This document shows, one piece after another, positions 1 to 6,351 of a stretch of DNA of 20,125 bases. Numbering within the stretch: the first letter of the stretch is position 1; each line of letters opens with the position of its first letter. The position numbers and the translations under genes were made by a program. Under the pieces are notes generated by a model that made no database searches, was not told where the DNA came from, and saw only the letters and a list, made by a program, of their open reading frames with translations. Source of the stretch: JBEKHI01 sp050012355 (GTDB lineage Bacteria > Actinomycetota > Actinomycetes > Streptosporangiales > Streptosporangiaceae); NCBI GenBank assembly GCA_050012355.1, contig JBEKHI010000114.1, positions 1 through 20,125 of the forward strand, written 5' to 3'.

Positions 1-60
1 CGGGTTCTGCGGTGCCGGGTTCTGCGGTGCGCCGCCCTGAGGCTGCTGAGGAGTTCCCAT
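1..60 (-). CDS. Pro/Gln-rich protein, N-terminus only (runs off left edge)
   Basis: An ATG at 60-58 opens a frame that stays open to the left edge and gives 20 residues, MGTPQQPQGGAPQNPAPQNP. The APQNP unit occurs twice in a row. A purine-rich AAGGAAAG lies about 9 nt upstream and can serve as ribosome binding site. The gene follows the 104-codon ORF on the same strand by 19 nt, so they probably share a transcript. Low-complexity Pro/Gln N-termini often precede membrane or zinc-ribbon domains in actinomycetes, but nothing here shows the function. That it is coding is inferred from the start context, the open frame and the gene spacing. Confidence 0.45.
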   Translation of the reverse strand, partial: MGTPQQPQGGAPQNPAPQNP

Positions 61-79
61 AGCGTGCTGCTTTCCTTAA

Positions 80-394
80 CTAAGACTCGGACATTTCAGC
101 GGTGGCTTCGCGGTACGCCACGATCGCTTCGAGATCGATCCCGCGTCGGTTGAGGAACGCGACGACCGCTTCCTCGGTCGTCAGCGTGGCGAGTTCATAG
201 GTCAGGGGAAATTCCTCCGGGTCCAGCATGACTTCCTGCACCGCGGATTCAGGGCCTGCCACTTGGGATTCTGGAGTCTTCTGCGGGACAAGGCCTTCCC
301 AAGTCTCCGGACCAACCGCACCGGTCACCGCCAATCCGTTGGCTTGCTGGAATGCCTTGATCCGCGCGGTCATCGCATCATCGAATGTTGCCAT
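80..394 (-). CDS. C-terminal half of a peptidoglycan-binding (PG_binding_1) domain, with unknown tail
   Basis: This 104-aa ORF opens in the middle of a PG_binding_1 fold. Residues 1-36 read TFDDAMTARIKAFQQANGLA followed by a G-x-v-G-P-E-T-W-x-x-L motif, which is the second half of that roughly 60-residue domain. The first half is missing here but appears at the very end of the preceding ORF (414-1085). Residues 37-104 are acidic and unrecognised, with a predicted helical part near 72-95. The ATG has an AGGAAA about 8 nt upstream, so separate translation is possible. It could be the remnant of one gene broken by a frameshift and stops, or a deliberately split protein. Binding of cell-wall glycan is the family role. 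Whether this half folds alone is doubtful. Confidence 0.6.
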   Translation of the reverse strand: MATFDDAMTARIKAFQQANGLAVTGAVGPETWEGLVPQKTPESQVAGPESAVQEVMLDPEEFPLTYELATLTTEEAVVAFLNRRGIDLEAIVAYREATAEMSES

Positions 395-413
395 CTTGGT
401 TTCCTATCTCTCA

Positions 414-1085
414 TCAGAAACCGCGACTGCGTAGCATGCTGTCGAGGTAATCGACCCATTCCCCGGAATCACCCTCGGATAGTTCCGGGAAAGAACTTGA
501 GTCGATGGTTTCGGTAGACTCGGCAGAGTCGTCAGTGGAGGATTGAGTGCCAACGGTGATGCCGTACTGAGCGAACGTCGCGATCTTGTCTTGCTGTCCA
601 TCGACGTACTCGAGGAAGTTCTCGGCGGCCCCTTGTACGCCTGCTTCAACCGCGTAGTAAAGAAACCAGTCGCGGTACGGCTGCCACGAACCTTCCGTGC
701 CATCCCAAGCCGGCCCGTTGGCCGCAAGATAAGCATTCCAGGCAGCGGGATCTTCCTCCGGCTGACCTGCCCCATCCTCCTGCGCCGCGGCGATCGCCTC
801 TCTGTACATCTCGGCCAGACCGCGTTGGCCTTGATCGCTCACAGCAGCGACGACGTCCAGCGGTGCTGACGTGACGGACGCCAAGTATTCAGTGAATTTC
901 TCCGCCTCAGTGGGAAAGCCTTCACTGGCCGCCGCGCCAGTCAGTCGTCCGCAAAACTCGTCCCAGCTCTGGTCATCCTCCGAGGCCAGTGCTTCATAAG
1001 TCTCGCAGACGAGCGCGAACCACCGGTCGGCCTGGGTGATATCGGAGAGTTGAGCGCTGAGTACGACATCGGTGAAATCGTCCAC
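414..1085 (-). CDS. Acidic hypothetical protein ending in the first half of a PG_binding_1 domain
   Basis: The 223-aa frame starts with GTG at 1085, supported by AGAGGA 7-8 nt upstream. The body is acidic and Trp-rich, predicted mostly helical to about residue 175. A Ser/Thr/Glu-rich linker follows at about 178-198. The last 24 residues read L-S-E-G-D-S-G-E-W-V-D-Y-L then LRSRGF, the classic first helix of a peptidoglycan-binding domain (LrxGdsGxxVxxLQxxLxxxGF). The stop falls exactly where the domain's second half should begin, and that half is encoded by the next ORF in another frame. I do not recognise the N-terminal region. Its position beside a CIS makes a CIS-linked effector or cell-wall protein conceivable, but nothing in the sequence proves it. 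Confidence 0.7.
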   Translation of the reverse strand: MDDFTDVVLSAQLSDITQADRWFALVCETYEALASEDDQSWDEFCGRLTGAAASEGFPTEAEKFTEYLASVTSAPLDVVAAVSDQGQRGLAEMYREAIAAAQEDGAGQPEEDPAAWNAYLAANGPAWDGTEGSWQPYRDWFLYYAVEAGVQGAAENFLEYVDGQQDKIATFAQYGITVGTQSSTDDSAESTETIDSSSFPELSEGDSGEWVDYLDSMLRSRGF

Positions 1086-1432
1086 TTAGATAGTCCTCTG
1101 CTGTGGAGGCCGGATAACCTGAGCGTCGCACATGGCCACCACTCGTGGACTGCCGCAAAGCGCAGCGTTAAGCGCAATTCGGGGTACGGTTTCGCGTAAG
1201 CATTCGGCCCGCTCACCCGCGCGGTGATGGGTGGCATCTGGTGCCCACTTTCCTGCCGCACTGGGAGCTAGCAGCGTGCGAGGCTGCAGAGTATGCCTTT
1301 GAGCGCATGTGTCCACCGCCCGAGATTCGAGGCGTGAGCACTTTCTGGCACCGGATCGTGGCGAAAGAAGCAGCAGGTGGCGGCACTGTAACGGACACGC
1401 GCGCAGTACGTTCGTTGCTAGGAGGCCCGGGT
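1086..1432. other. Divergent intergenic region, probable promoters both ways
   Basis: These 347 nt separate the minus-strand gene starting at 1085 from the plus-strand gene starting at 1433, so they should hold promoters for both. A plus-strand frame is open from 1241 and joins the downstream gene, but it lacks protein-like character and a Shine-Dalgarno site. I see no convincing sigma-70 hexamers. The only local repeat is AAGCGCA at 1158-1164 and again at 1170-1176, too short to call an operator. Confidence 0.4.
1420..1425 (+). promoter_or_regulatory. Strong Shine-Dalgarno that fixes the start of the PAAR-like gene
   Basis: AGGAGG lies 7 nt before the ATG at 1433. The same frame is open from an ATG at 1241 that has no comparable site, so the short form beginning MTDVVLK is preferred. 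Confidence 0.8.
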
Positions 1433-1864
1433 ATGACTGATGTTGTCCTTAAGACCGGCGACTTGATCAAGGTGACGATCGACCCTCCTGCGATCGTCCC
1501 GTTTCTGCAGGAGCCGGTTCCGCTGCTTGGATCGAGCACCGACGTTATGGTCGCTGGTAGTTGTGTTTGCTTGGTTGGTGACGAGCTACCGGTGGAGTTG
1601 AGGGAGCCACTGCCTTACACGGCGCCGCCGTTCACTAATCCGGGGACTGGGAAGCTCACGCTCACCCTGTCGCCCGACAACCAGACGCTGCTGACCAAGA
1701 ACGGCAAAGCAATCCTGATTAAGGGTGGCGTTTTCATCGCGCTGTTCACCGTGCAGACTCCGGCTACGCGGACGGTTGCCGCGGCGCAGGTGCCCGATCC
1801 GGTGGTCGCTAAGCCGGGGACAGCCGAGTTCATGCCCGCCGACAAGACTGTGATGGCTGGCTGA
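1433..1864 (+). CDS. PAAR-like spike-tip candidate of the CIS
   Basis: The 143-aa protein is mostly beta-strand, Gly/Pro-rich and without signal peptide or TM segment. It contains GSSTDVMV, then a C-x-C pair followed by LVGDELP, YTAPPF, a G-T-G-K-L-T-L strand and a late NGKAILIKGGVF strand. This layout, with a hydrophobic GD turn, a central P-Y-x-x-P segment and a terminal Gly-rich hairpin, recalls PAAR-like (DUF4280-type) proteins that cap VgrG spikes. In T6SS and CIS such proteins sharpen the spike and can carry effectors. The gene points against the CIS operon, and its stop is one base from the stop of the zinc-ribbon/discoidin gene. It therefore has its own promoter upstream. The CIS association is firm by position; the PAAR-like assignment is an inference from pattern. 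Confidence 0.55.
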   Translation: MTDVVLKTGDLIKVTIDPPAIVPFLQEPVPLLGSSTDVMVAGSCVCLVGDELPVELREPLPYTAPPFTNPGTGKLTLTLSPDNQTLLTKNGKAILIKGGVFIALFTVQTPATRTVAAAQVPDPVVAKPGTAEFMPADKTVMAG

Positions 1865-1865
1865 G

Positions 1866-3434
1866 CTACCCCAGCTTGAAGAGTTCGATGTCGCTGATCG
1901 CGACGTCGGCCGGGTTGCTGGTGCCTGGGTATGTGCCTTCGATCTCGATCTTCATACTGGTTACCTGGATGGCGTTACCGATGTCCAGGACCTGTTCTTT
2001 CGGCGTGTCTTGCGGGGTAAGCGTCGCCGACTTGTCGTTGGAGAAGACAAGCACGATCAGCGATGGCCTGCCGTGCGCGAGATAATTGTTGCTTGCCCCG
2101 GAGTAGATGATCATGCGTCCCAGCGTCACCGGCGCGTCGAAGGTCAAGGTGAGCGTCGGGTAGTCAGCCGCCGAATAGCGGGCCAGCCAGTACGTGTTGA
2201 GGAACCCGTCGACAGCGTCGTAACCAGGATTTCCCGGTTCCTGAAGGTTGGCGGATACCGTGACCGCGTGTACCGGGACGTAATGGATGTCGATCGCTCC
2301 GGTGATTCTGTTCCTGGTCGAATCGACCCGGCTGTCGACAAGAAAGCGGAATGAACCCCATTTGCCGTACAGAATGACCGAGATCGCCAAGACTATGCCG
2401 AGGCCGATGCGTCCCCTCCGGTAGAACTTCCGGAGGGCCTGCCGCGGATCGTGGGCCGTCATGGCCTTGCGGAGCTGGGCCTCGCTCGCGGCGTGGCGAG
2501 GGCCACCGGCGACCGCGGCGTCGTCTTCGGCGGACAGATCGACTACTCGCGGGCGGGGCCGGAACCACCGGGTCAGCCGGTGCCACCACGATGTCCTGAC
2601 GTGTTCTGCTTCCAGCAGCGAGTTGCCGCACCGGCTGCAGAACTTGCGCACCGGCGGGTTGCCTTCCCCGCACTGCCCGCAGATAAGGTCGCCGGGCCGC
2701 AGCCTGCGGGTCGGCTTGGTCTTCGTGACGGCGGCCGCGAGCTCGCGGGTGGTCTGCGGTGCTCGTTCTGGCGGCTTGGCCGGGGCGTCGGCAGGTCTGG
2801 GCTCCGGTGGGGTGATCGGTGCGACTAGGTCGCTGACGGCAGCGTCGGCTGGCGGTGGTGCCGGAGGAGGTGGCGGCGGGGGCATCTTCGGTGGTGCTGG
2901 CGGCGGTGGCGGTGCTGACGGAGGCGTTGGTCGCGGTGGTGGTACAGCCGTGGATGGCGGCGGCGGTGTTGCCATTGGTGGCGGTGGTGCGGCCGGGCGC
3001 GGCGGTGCTGGCGGCCGCGGCGGTGCGGGTGGTGCTGGCGGCCGGGGCGGTGCGGGCGGTGCGGGTGGTGCTGGCGGCCGGGGCGGTCCGGATTCTCCGG
3101 GGATTGGCGGGCGTGGCGGCGGCGGAACGAGGGCACCCGGCCGCGCACCACCCGGCGGGGGCGGCGTACCGGGCCCGGCATTCGGGGGCGCGGAGCCAGC
3201 CGACGCGACGTCCGCGGGTGTCGGGCCTAGAACCGACATGACCGCGCCTTCTAGGCGGTCAAGCAGACCGCGTTTCGCTACCGGGGCGGTGGCTTCCTCC
3301 TCGACCTGCTGACGGAATTCCTCGGACACCGCTGGAGCGGTTTTTTCGCCGGTGAACTCCAGGAAGCTTCCGCAGGATCCGCAGAAGGCGTCCGCATCGC
3401 CGTTCCGGAACCCGCACTTGCGGCAGACGATCAT
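1866..3434 (-). CDS. Zinc-ribbon, Pro-rich, single-TM protein with discoidin-like C-terminus (CisA-like membrane anchor?)
   Basis: The 522-aa protein has four parts. Residues 1-25 form a zinc ribbon (C4-x2-C7 and C18-x2-C21). Residues 81-205 are extremely Pro/Ala-rich. A second zinc ribbon follows at 251-270 (C252, C255, C266, C269), then a basic Trp-rich stretch. One TM helix lies at about 343-359, preceded by RKFYRRGR, so the N-terminus should be cytoplasmic. Residues 390-522 look like a discoidin / F5-8 type C galactose-binding fold, ending in a typical V-A-I-S-D-I-E-L-F strand. As I recall, CisA, the protein that recruits the Streptomyces coelicolor CIS to the membrane, has a similar bitopic design; orthology is inferred. 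The start overlaps the upstream gene by ATGA (3434-3431), so it is translationally coupled to the baseplate genes. Confidence 0.8.
   Translation of the reverse strand: MIVCRKCGFRNGDADAFCGSCGSFLEFTGEKTAPAVSEEFRQQVEEEATAPVAKRGLLDRLEGAVMSVLGPTPADVASAGSAPPNAGPGTPPPPGGARPGALVPPPPRPPIPGESGPPRPPAPPAPPAPPRPPAPPAPPRPPAPPRPAAPPPPMATPPPPSTAVPPPRPTPPSAPPPPPAPPKMPPPPPPPAPPPADAAVSDLVAPITPPEPRPADAPAKPPERAPQTTRELAAAVTKTKPTRRLRPGDLICGQCGEGNPPVRKFCSRCGNSLLEAEHVRTSWWHRLTRWFRPRPRVVDLSAEDDAAVAGGPRHAASEAQLRKAMTAHDPRQALRKFYRRGRIGLGIVLAISVILYGKWGSFRFLVDSRVDSTRNRITGAIDIHYVPVHAVTVSANLQEPGNPGYDAVDGFLNTYWLARYSAADYPTLTLTFDAPVTLGRMIIYSGASNNYLAHGRPSLIVLVFSNDKSATLTPQDTPKEQVLDIGNAIQVTSMKIEIEGTYPGTSNPADVAISDIELFKLG
3002..3091 (-). 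repeat. Imperfect 27-bp tandem repeat inside the Pro-rich linker
   Basis: Three near-identical 27-bp units lie at 3002-3028, 3029-3055 and 3065-3091, with a 9-bp partial unit (3056-3064) between the last two. On the coding strand they specify Pro/Ala blocks such as PPAPPAPPR. The in-frame minisatellite could change linker length by slippage without breaking the gene. Confidence 0.8.
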
Positions 3435-3958
3435 GGGACGACCACCTCTAGGCGGTGCAGGACGTGGGCGGGCTTCGCCGCCCTGATGATGGCGTCGAGC
3501 CCTGCCTCGTCGGCGTCCGACTCGACGCGTACGGTCAACTGCGGGACAGGGTCGCCGGGTAGCTGGGCCTCGGGTTTTATCGACCAGGTGACGCCTCCGG
3601 AGTCGCTGACCTCGACGCGCCCGTCGGTGCAGAGCTCCAGTTCCCGGCGCAGCCCGGCGAGGGTGCCGCGGGTGCGGAACAGCTCGGCGGCGTGGGTCAC
3701 GAACTGGCGTCGGCGCTCCGGTGGCCAGGTCTCATCGACCATTTCGCTGAACCAGCTGGACAGCCAGTCGAGGAAGTCCTCGGGCGCGAGCAGCGGACTG
3801 AGGTACGCCTCCAGACAGTCAAGCGTCGACACGGCGGGCGCGAGCACCTCGTCGAGGCTAGCCGTGAGCCGCTGGGTGAAAAAGTCTTCCTGCAACACCG
3901 ACGGCAGCAGCGTCTCGATCGGGTACGGCATCCGCAGGCCGGTGACGGTTCCGCGCAT
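3431..3958 (-). CDS. Baseplate/tail protein, TIGR02242 family (P2 gpI-like, Pvc12-position)
   Basis: The 175-aa protein matches the actinobacterial 'phage tail protein' family TIGR02242. It has an N-terminal LLPSVLQEDFFTQRLTASLD segment, a helical core with LAPEDFLDWLSSWF, then RTRGTLAGLRREL and a beta C-terminus ending VLHRLEVVVP. The family belongs to the baseplate wedge, where it partners the J-like (gp6-type) protein. The ATG at 3958 has GAGGAG 5 nt upstream, and its stop overlaps the next gene by ATGA. The preceding J-like frame does not stop at this start but runs on for 262 nt over this gene. The present frame is the one with family-like sequence there. Equivalence to Pvc12 is inferred from gene order. 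Confidence 0.88.
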   Translation of the reverse strand: MRGTVTGLRMPYPIETLLPSVLQEDFFTQRLTASLDEVLAPAVSTLDCLEAYLSPLLAPEDFLDWLSSWFSEMVDETWPPERRRQFVTHAAELFRTRGTLAGLRRELELCTDGRVEVSDSGGVTWSIKPEAQLPGDPVPQLTVRVESDADEAGLDAIIRAAKPAHVLHRLEVVVP

Positions 3959-5919
3959 AAGTGCTCCTCGATGCGGATCTGATGGTCGTAGGAGAACACC
4001 AGGCTGTTGGCCGCGAGGTCGATGCGGTGGGCCTCGTCGCCACGTCGGCCGGTCACCGGGTCGGCTGAGAAGAGCCGTACGTCCTCGACCAGGTCGACGC
4101 CACGCACCTGCTGCAGCAAGCCGAAGATCTCACCGGCCTGGACTGGCCGGCCGAATGGCCAGCCCTTCTGACCTGGCCCACCTCCCGGCAGCGGACAAAG
4201 GAATTCGTGGACAGAACGAAGTGCCGCTTCGCGTAGCCGGTCCTTGTTGACTCGTGGCCGGGCTATGAGGCGGGCGATGACGGTGATGCCCCGGTACAGC
4301 GGCGGCTCTACGCTCACCCGGACACCGATGAGCCGGACCTCGTCCAGCGCCTCGGCGACGCGGGTCAGCGTCTCGGGGCCAGGCACGAGGTTCTCGAACC
4401 GGATGCGCCCGTCCTCGCTCGCGGCGGCGGGGACGACAAGCACTCGCACAGCACCGGCTTCTCCGGCGGGGACACAGTGCACGCGGGCGGCTTCCGGTGC
4501 CGCGTGCCGGGCGAAGACTTCGTAGTCTTCGGCGGTGACGGCCCGGCCCCGGGTACGCAGCAGCAACGGGCCGCGGGCCTTGGCTTCTTCGAGGGTCTCG
4601 CCATCTACGCCGCCGCGGGCGGGATACCGGTTCTCGACGCTGGCGACGAAGGGAACCGACGACTTCAGTGCGCTGATCGCGCCGGCGGTAACGTTCCCCG
4701 CGCGGCCGCCGCCGATTGTGTACCTGCGGATCCGGACGGTGCTGCCGGCCGGGGGCACGGCGCCGTACTGACGTAGCGTGCCGCTGGGCTCCCGGATCGC
4801 GGGACCGAAGATGACCAGGCCGCAGCAGGCGTCGAGCAGGAAATGCGGATCATCGGGTCCGCTGTCCGCGAAGTCTTCCACTTGCGTCCATTCCTGCCAC
4901 CCCTCTTCGGAACTGACCTCCACGACTGGGCTGGTGGCACCGGCTAGGACCGGGGTCCGGGCCACCGGCAGGTTCTGGCCGGGCACGCCCTCCGAGGCGC
5001 CGAGCTCCTCCAGTTCCACCAGCTCGGCATGCACGGCGGTTACCGTGCCGCCGACCGTGCACGCGCTGAGCCGCCGCACGCCGGGCGTGCTGGTGTAGGC
5101 CGGCTGGCCCTCGTCAGGCTCGGTGACCCGGGCCCGCAGCCAGCCGGCCCGCTCCCCGTCGATCACGCTCACGTCGTGGCCGGGCGGCAGGTGCACGATC
5201 ACCGCGCCCGGCCGGTTGAACCCGCCGGTCTCGTCGAGCGTGACGTCGCAGGCCTCCCACTCCTGTCCGGACCAGGCTTCCCAGGCCAGCGGCGGGCGCT
5301 CGGGGTTGACCCCGATGCCCTCCACCTGCCCGTCGAAGTCGATCCTGATGGCGCACCGGGGGGCCGGGCCTTCCAGCCCGATAAGCAGGGCGTCGTCGGT
5401 GGCGGGCGGGTCACCGAACATGGGGAACGTTGTGCCGGCGGCGAGCTGCTGGGTCCGGTCCGAGGTCCCGGCGTCAGGGTCGGCGTCGGTGTCCGCGACG
5501 GCGGTCGTGCGGATCGCCGCGAGCTTGCGCGGCGGCAGCGCCAGATCCTCCGTCGTGCTGAACTCGACCGCATCCTGCGACTGCGTGCGCGGCGTGCCAA
5601 GCCGGGTGGCCGCTGGAATGGTCAGCGGGGTGACGACCGGAGCGGACAGCCAGAATGTCACCGGCACGCTGGCCGGGGACGGTGGCAGCATGCGTAGCCC
5701 GATCAGGTCGAGGAACTTGAGATAGAGCCGGTCGGGAACCCGGTTGAGCCGGTACAGCAGCTGGTCCGTCATGTAGGCGAACGTCTCGATCAGGGTTACG
5801 CCGGGATCGGAGACGTTGTGGTCGGTCCACTCCGGGCAGTGCCGCTGGACCAGCCGTTTCGCGTCATCGACCAGATCCTGGAACCGTCGGTCGTCGAGGT
5901 TCGGCGCGGGGAGCGGCAT
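3697..5919 (-). CDS. Baseplate J-like wedge protein (TIGR02243, Pvc11-like) with an apparent stop-loss extension
   Basis: Residues 1-654 are a typical TIGR02243 'putative baseplate assembly protein'. It opens with LDDRRFQDLVDDAKRLVQ and CPEWTDHNVSDPGVTLIETF. The Baseplate_J core lies at about 405-500 (GGVDGETLEEAKARGP and RAVTAEDYEVFA), and a conserved C-terminus ends HQIRIEEHL. Such proteins build the wedges joining hub to sheath. The start overlaps the gp25 stop as TGATG at 5921-5917. After L654 the codon TGC (3957-3955) stands where a TGA would give the ATGA coupling used elsewhere in the operon. Instead 86 further Arg/Cys/Ser-rich residues are read from the next gene's DNA in the wrong frame. 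The functional product probably ends near 3958. Stop loss, sequencing error or a true extension are all possible. Confidence 0.9.
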   Translation of the reverse strand: MPLPAPNLDDRRFQDLVDDAKRLVQRHCPEWTDHNVSDPGVTLIETFAYMTDQLLYRLNRVPDRLYLKFLDLIGLRMLPPSPASVPVTFWLSAPVVTPLTIPAATRLGTPRTQSQDAVEFSTTEDLALPPRKLAAIRTTAVADTDADPDAGTSDRTQQLAAGTTFPMFGDPPATDDALLIGLEGPAPRCAIRIDFDGQVEGIGVNPERPPLAWEAWSGQEWEACDVTLDETGGFNRPGAVIVHLPPGHDVSVIDGERAGWLRARVTEPDEGQPAYTSTPGVRRLSACTVGGTVTAVHAELVELEELGASEGVPGQNLPVARTPVLAGATSPVVEVSSEEGWQEWTQVEDFADSGPDDPHFLLDACCGLVIFGPAIREPSGTLRQYGAVPPAGSTVRIRRYTIGGGRAGNVTAGAISALKSSVPFVASVENRYPARGGVDGETLEEAKARGPLLLRTRGRAVTAEDYEVFARHAAPEAARVHCVPAGEAGAVRVLVVPAAASEDGRIRFENLVPGPETLTRVAEALDEVRLIGVRVSVEPPLYRGITVIARLIARPRVNKDRLREAALRSVHEFLCPLPGGGPGQKGWPFGRPVQAGEIFGLLQQVRGVDLVEDVRLFSADPVTGRRGDEAHRIDLAANSLVFSYDHQIRIEEHLCAEPSPACGCRTRSRRCCRRCCRKTFSPSGSRLASTRCSRPPCRRLTVWRRTSVRCSRPRTSSTGCPAGSAKWSMRPGHRSADASS

Positions 5920-6341
5920 CAGTACTCAGCTCCCTCGTCCATCGGGCCCTCTTCGAGCGGGATCGTGTAGAAGGGGAAGACGAGATTGCGGCGGTCGTTC
6001 GTCGCCTTGATGGTGTATCCGATGTCGATGTAGAGCATCGCCTCGTCGTTACGGGGCGTGACGTCGACGCTCGTCACGTCGACCCGGGGTTCCCAGCGCA
6101 GCAGGGCGATGCGGACCTCGTGCCCGATCGCGGCCGCGTTCTCCCACGTCGCGCCGCCGAACACGAAGTCACGTAGCTTGCTGCCGAACTTCGGTCGCAT
6201 GGGCCGCTCGCCGGGATAGGTCATCAGGATCAGGCGCATCGCCTGTTCCAGCTCCTCCGTCCCGCGGGCGAGGGCGATGGAGCCCCGGGCGTCCACCCCG
6301 ACGGGGAACGCCCACCCCGCTCCGATGAAATCGTGCTCCAT
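5919..6341 (-). CDS. gp25-like baseplate protein (GPW_gp25 family, Pvc9-like)
   Basis: The 140-aa protein has the family's full length and signature: FIGAGWAFPVGVDARGSIAL at the N-terminus, a TYPGERPMRPKFGSKL motif at about 61-76, then LLRWEPRV and a final beta region ending PFYTIPLEEG. gp25 proteins sit in the inner baseplate and hold the first sheath ring, so this is a core CIS component. A GAGAGG site lies upstream of the ATG, 10 nt after the VgrG-like gene's stop, and the downstream J-like gene starts within the gp25 stop codon. Nothing is unusual. Confidence 0.95.
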   Translation of the reverse strand: MEHDFIGAGWAFPVGVDARGSIALARGTEELEQAMRLILMTYPGERPMRPKFGSKLRDFVFGGATWENAAAIGHEVRIALLRWEPRVDVTSVDVTPRNDEAMLYIDIGYTIKATNDRRNLVFPFYTIPLEEGPMDEGAEY

Positions 6342-6351
6342 ACCCGGCCTC

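Noticed and set aside
1158..1176. Repeated AAGCGCA as an operator
   Set aside because: Two 7-bp direct copies in GC-rich DNA are too weak to call without comparison.
1241..1432. 64-codon N-terminal extension of the PAAR-like gene
   Set aside because: No ribosome site at 1241 and no protein-like pattern, while AGGAGG stands correctly before 1433.
2461..3312. Plus-strand 283-codon Gly-rich frame resembling a PE_PGRS-type protein
   Set aside because: It is the antisense of the Pro-rich linker and zinc-ribbon region of the membrane-anchor gene; Pro codons read backwards give Gly. The minus frame has clear domains.
3697..3955. Cys/Arg-rich tail of the J-like frame as a novel metal-binding domain
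   Set aside because: Its composition is what the TIGR02242 gene gives when read out of frame; there is no spaced Cys pattern of a zinc site.
5029..5697. Long plus-strand frame opposite the J-like gene
   Set aside because: Shadow of high-GC coding sequence; no domain pattern, while the minus strand encodes a well-recognised baseplate protein.
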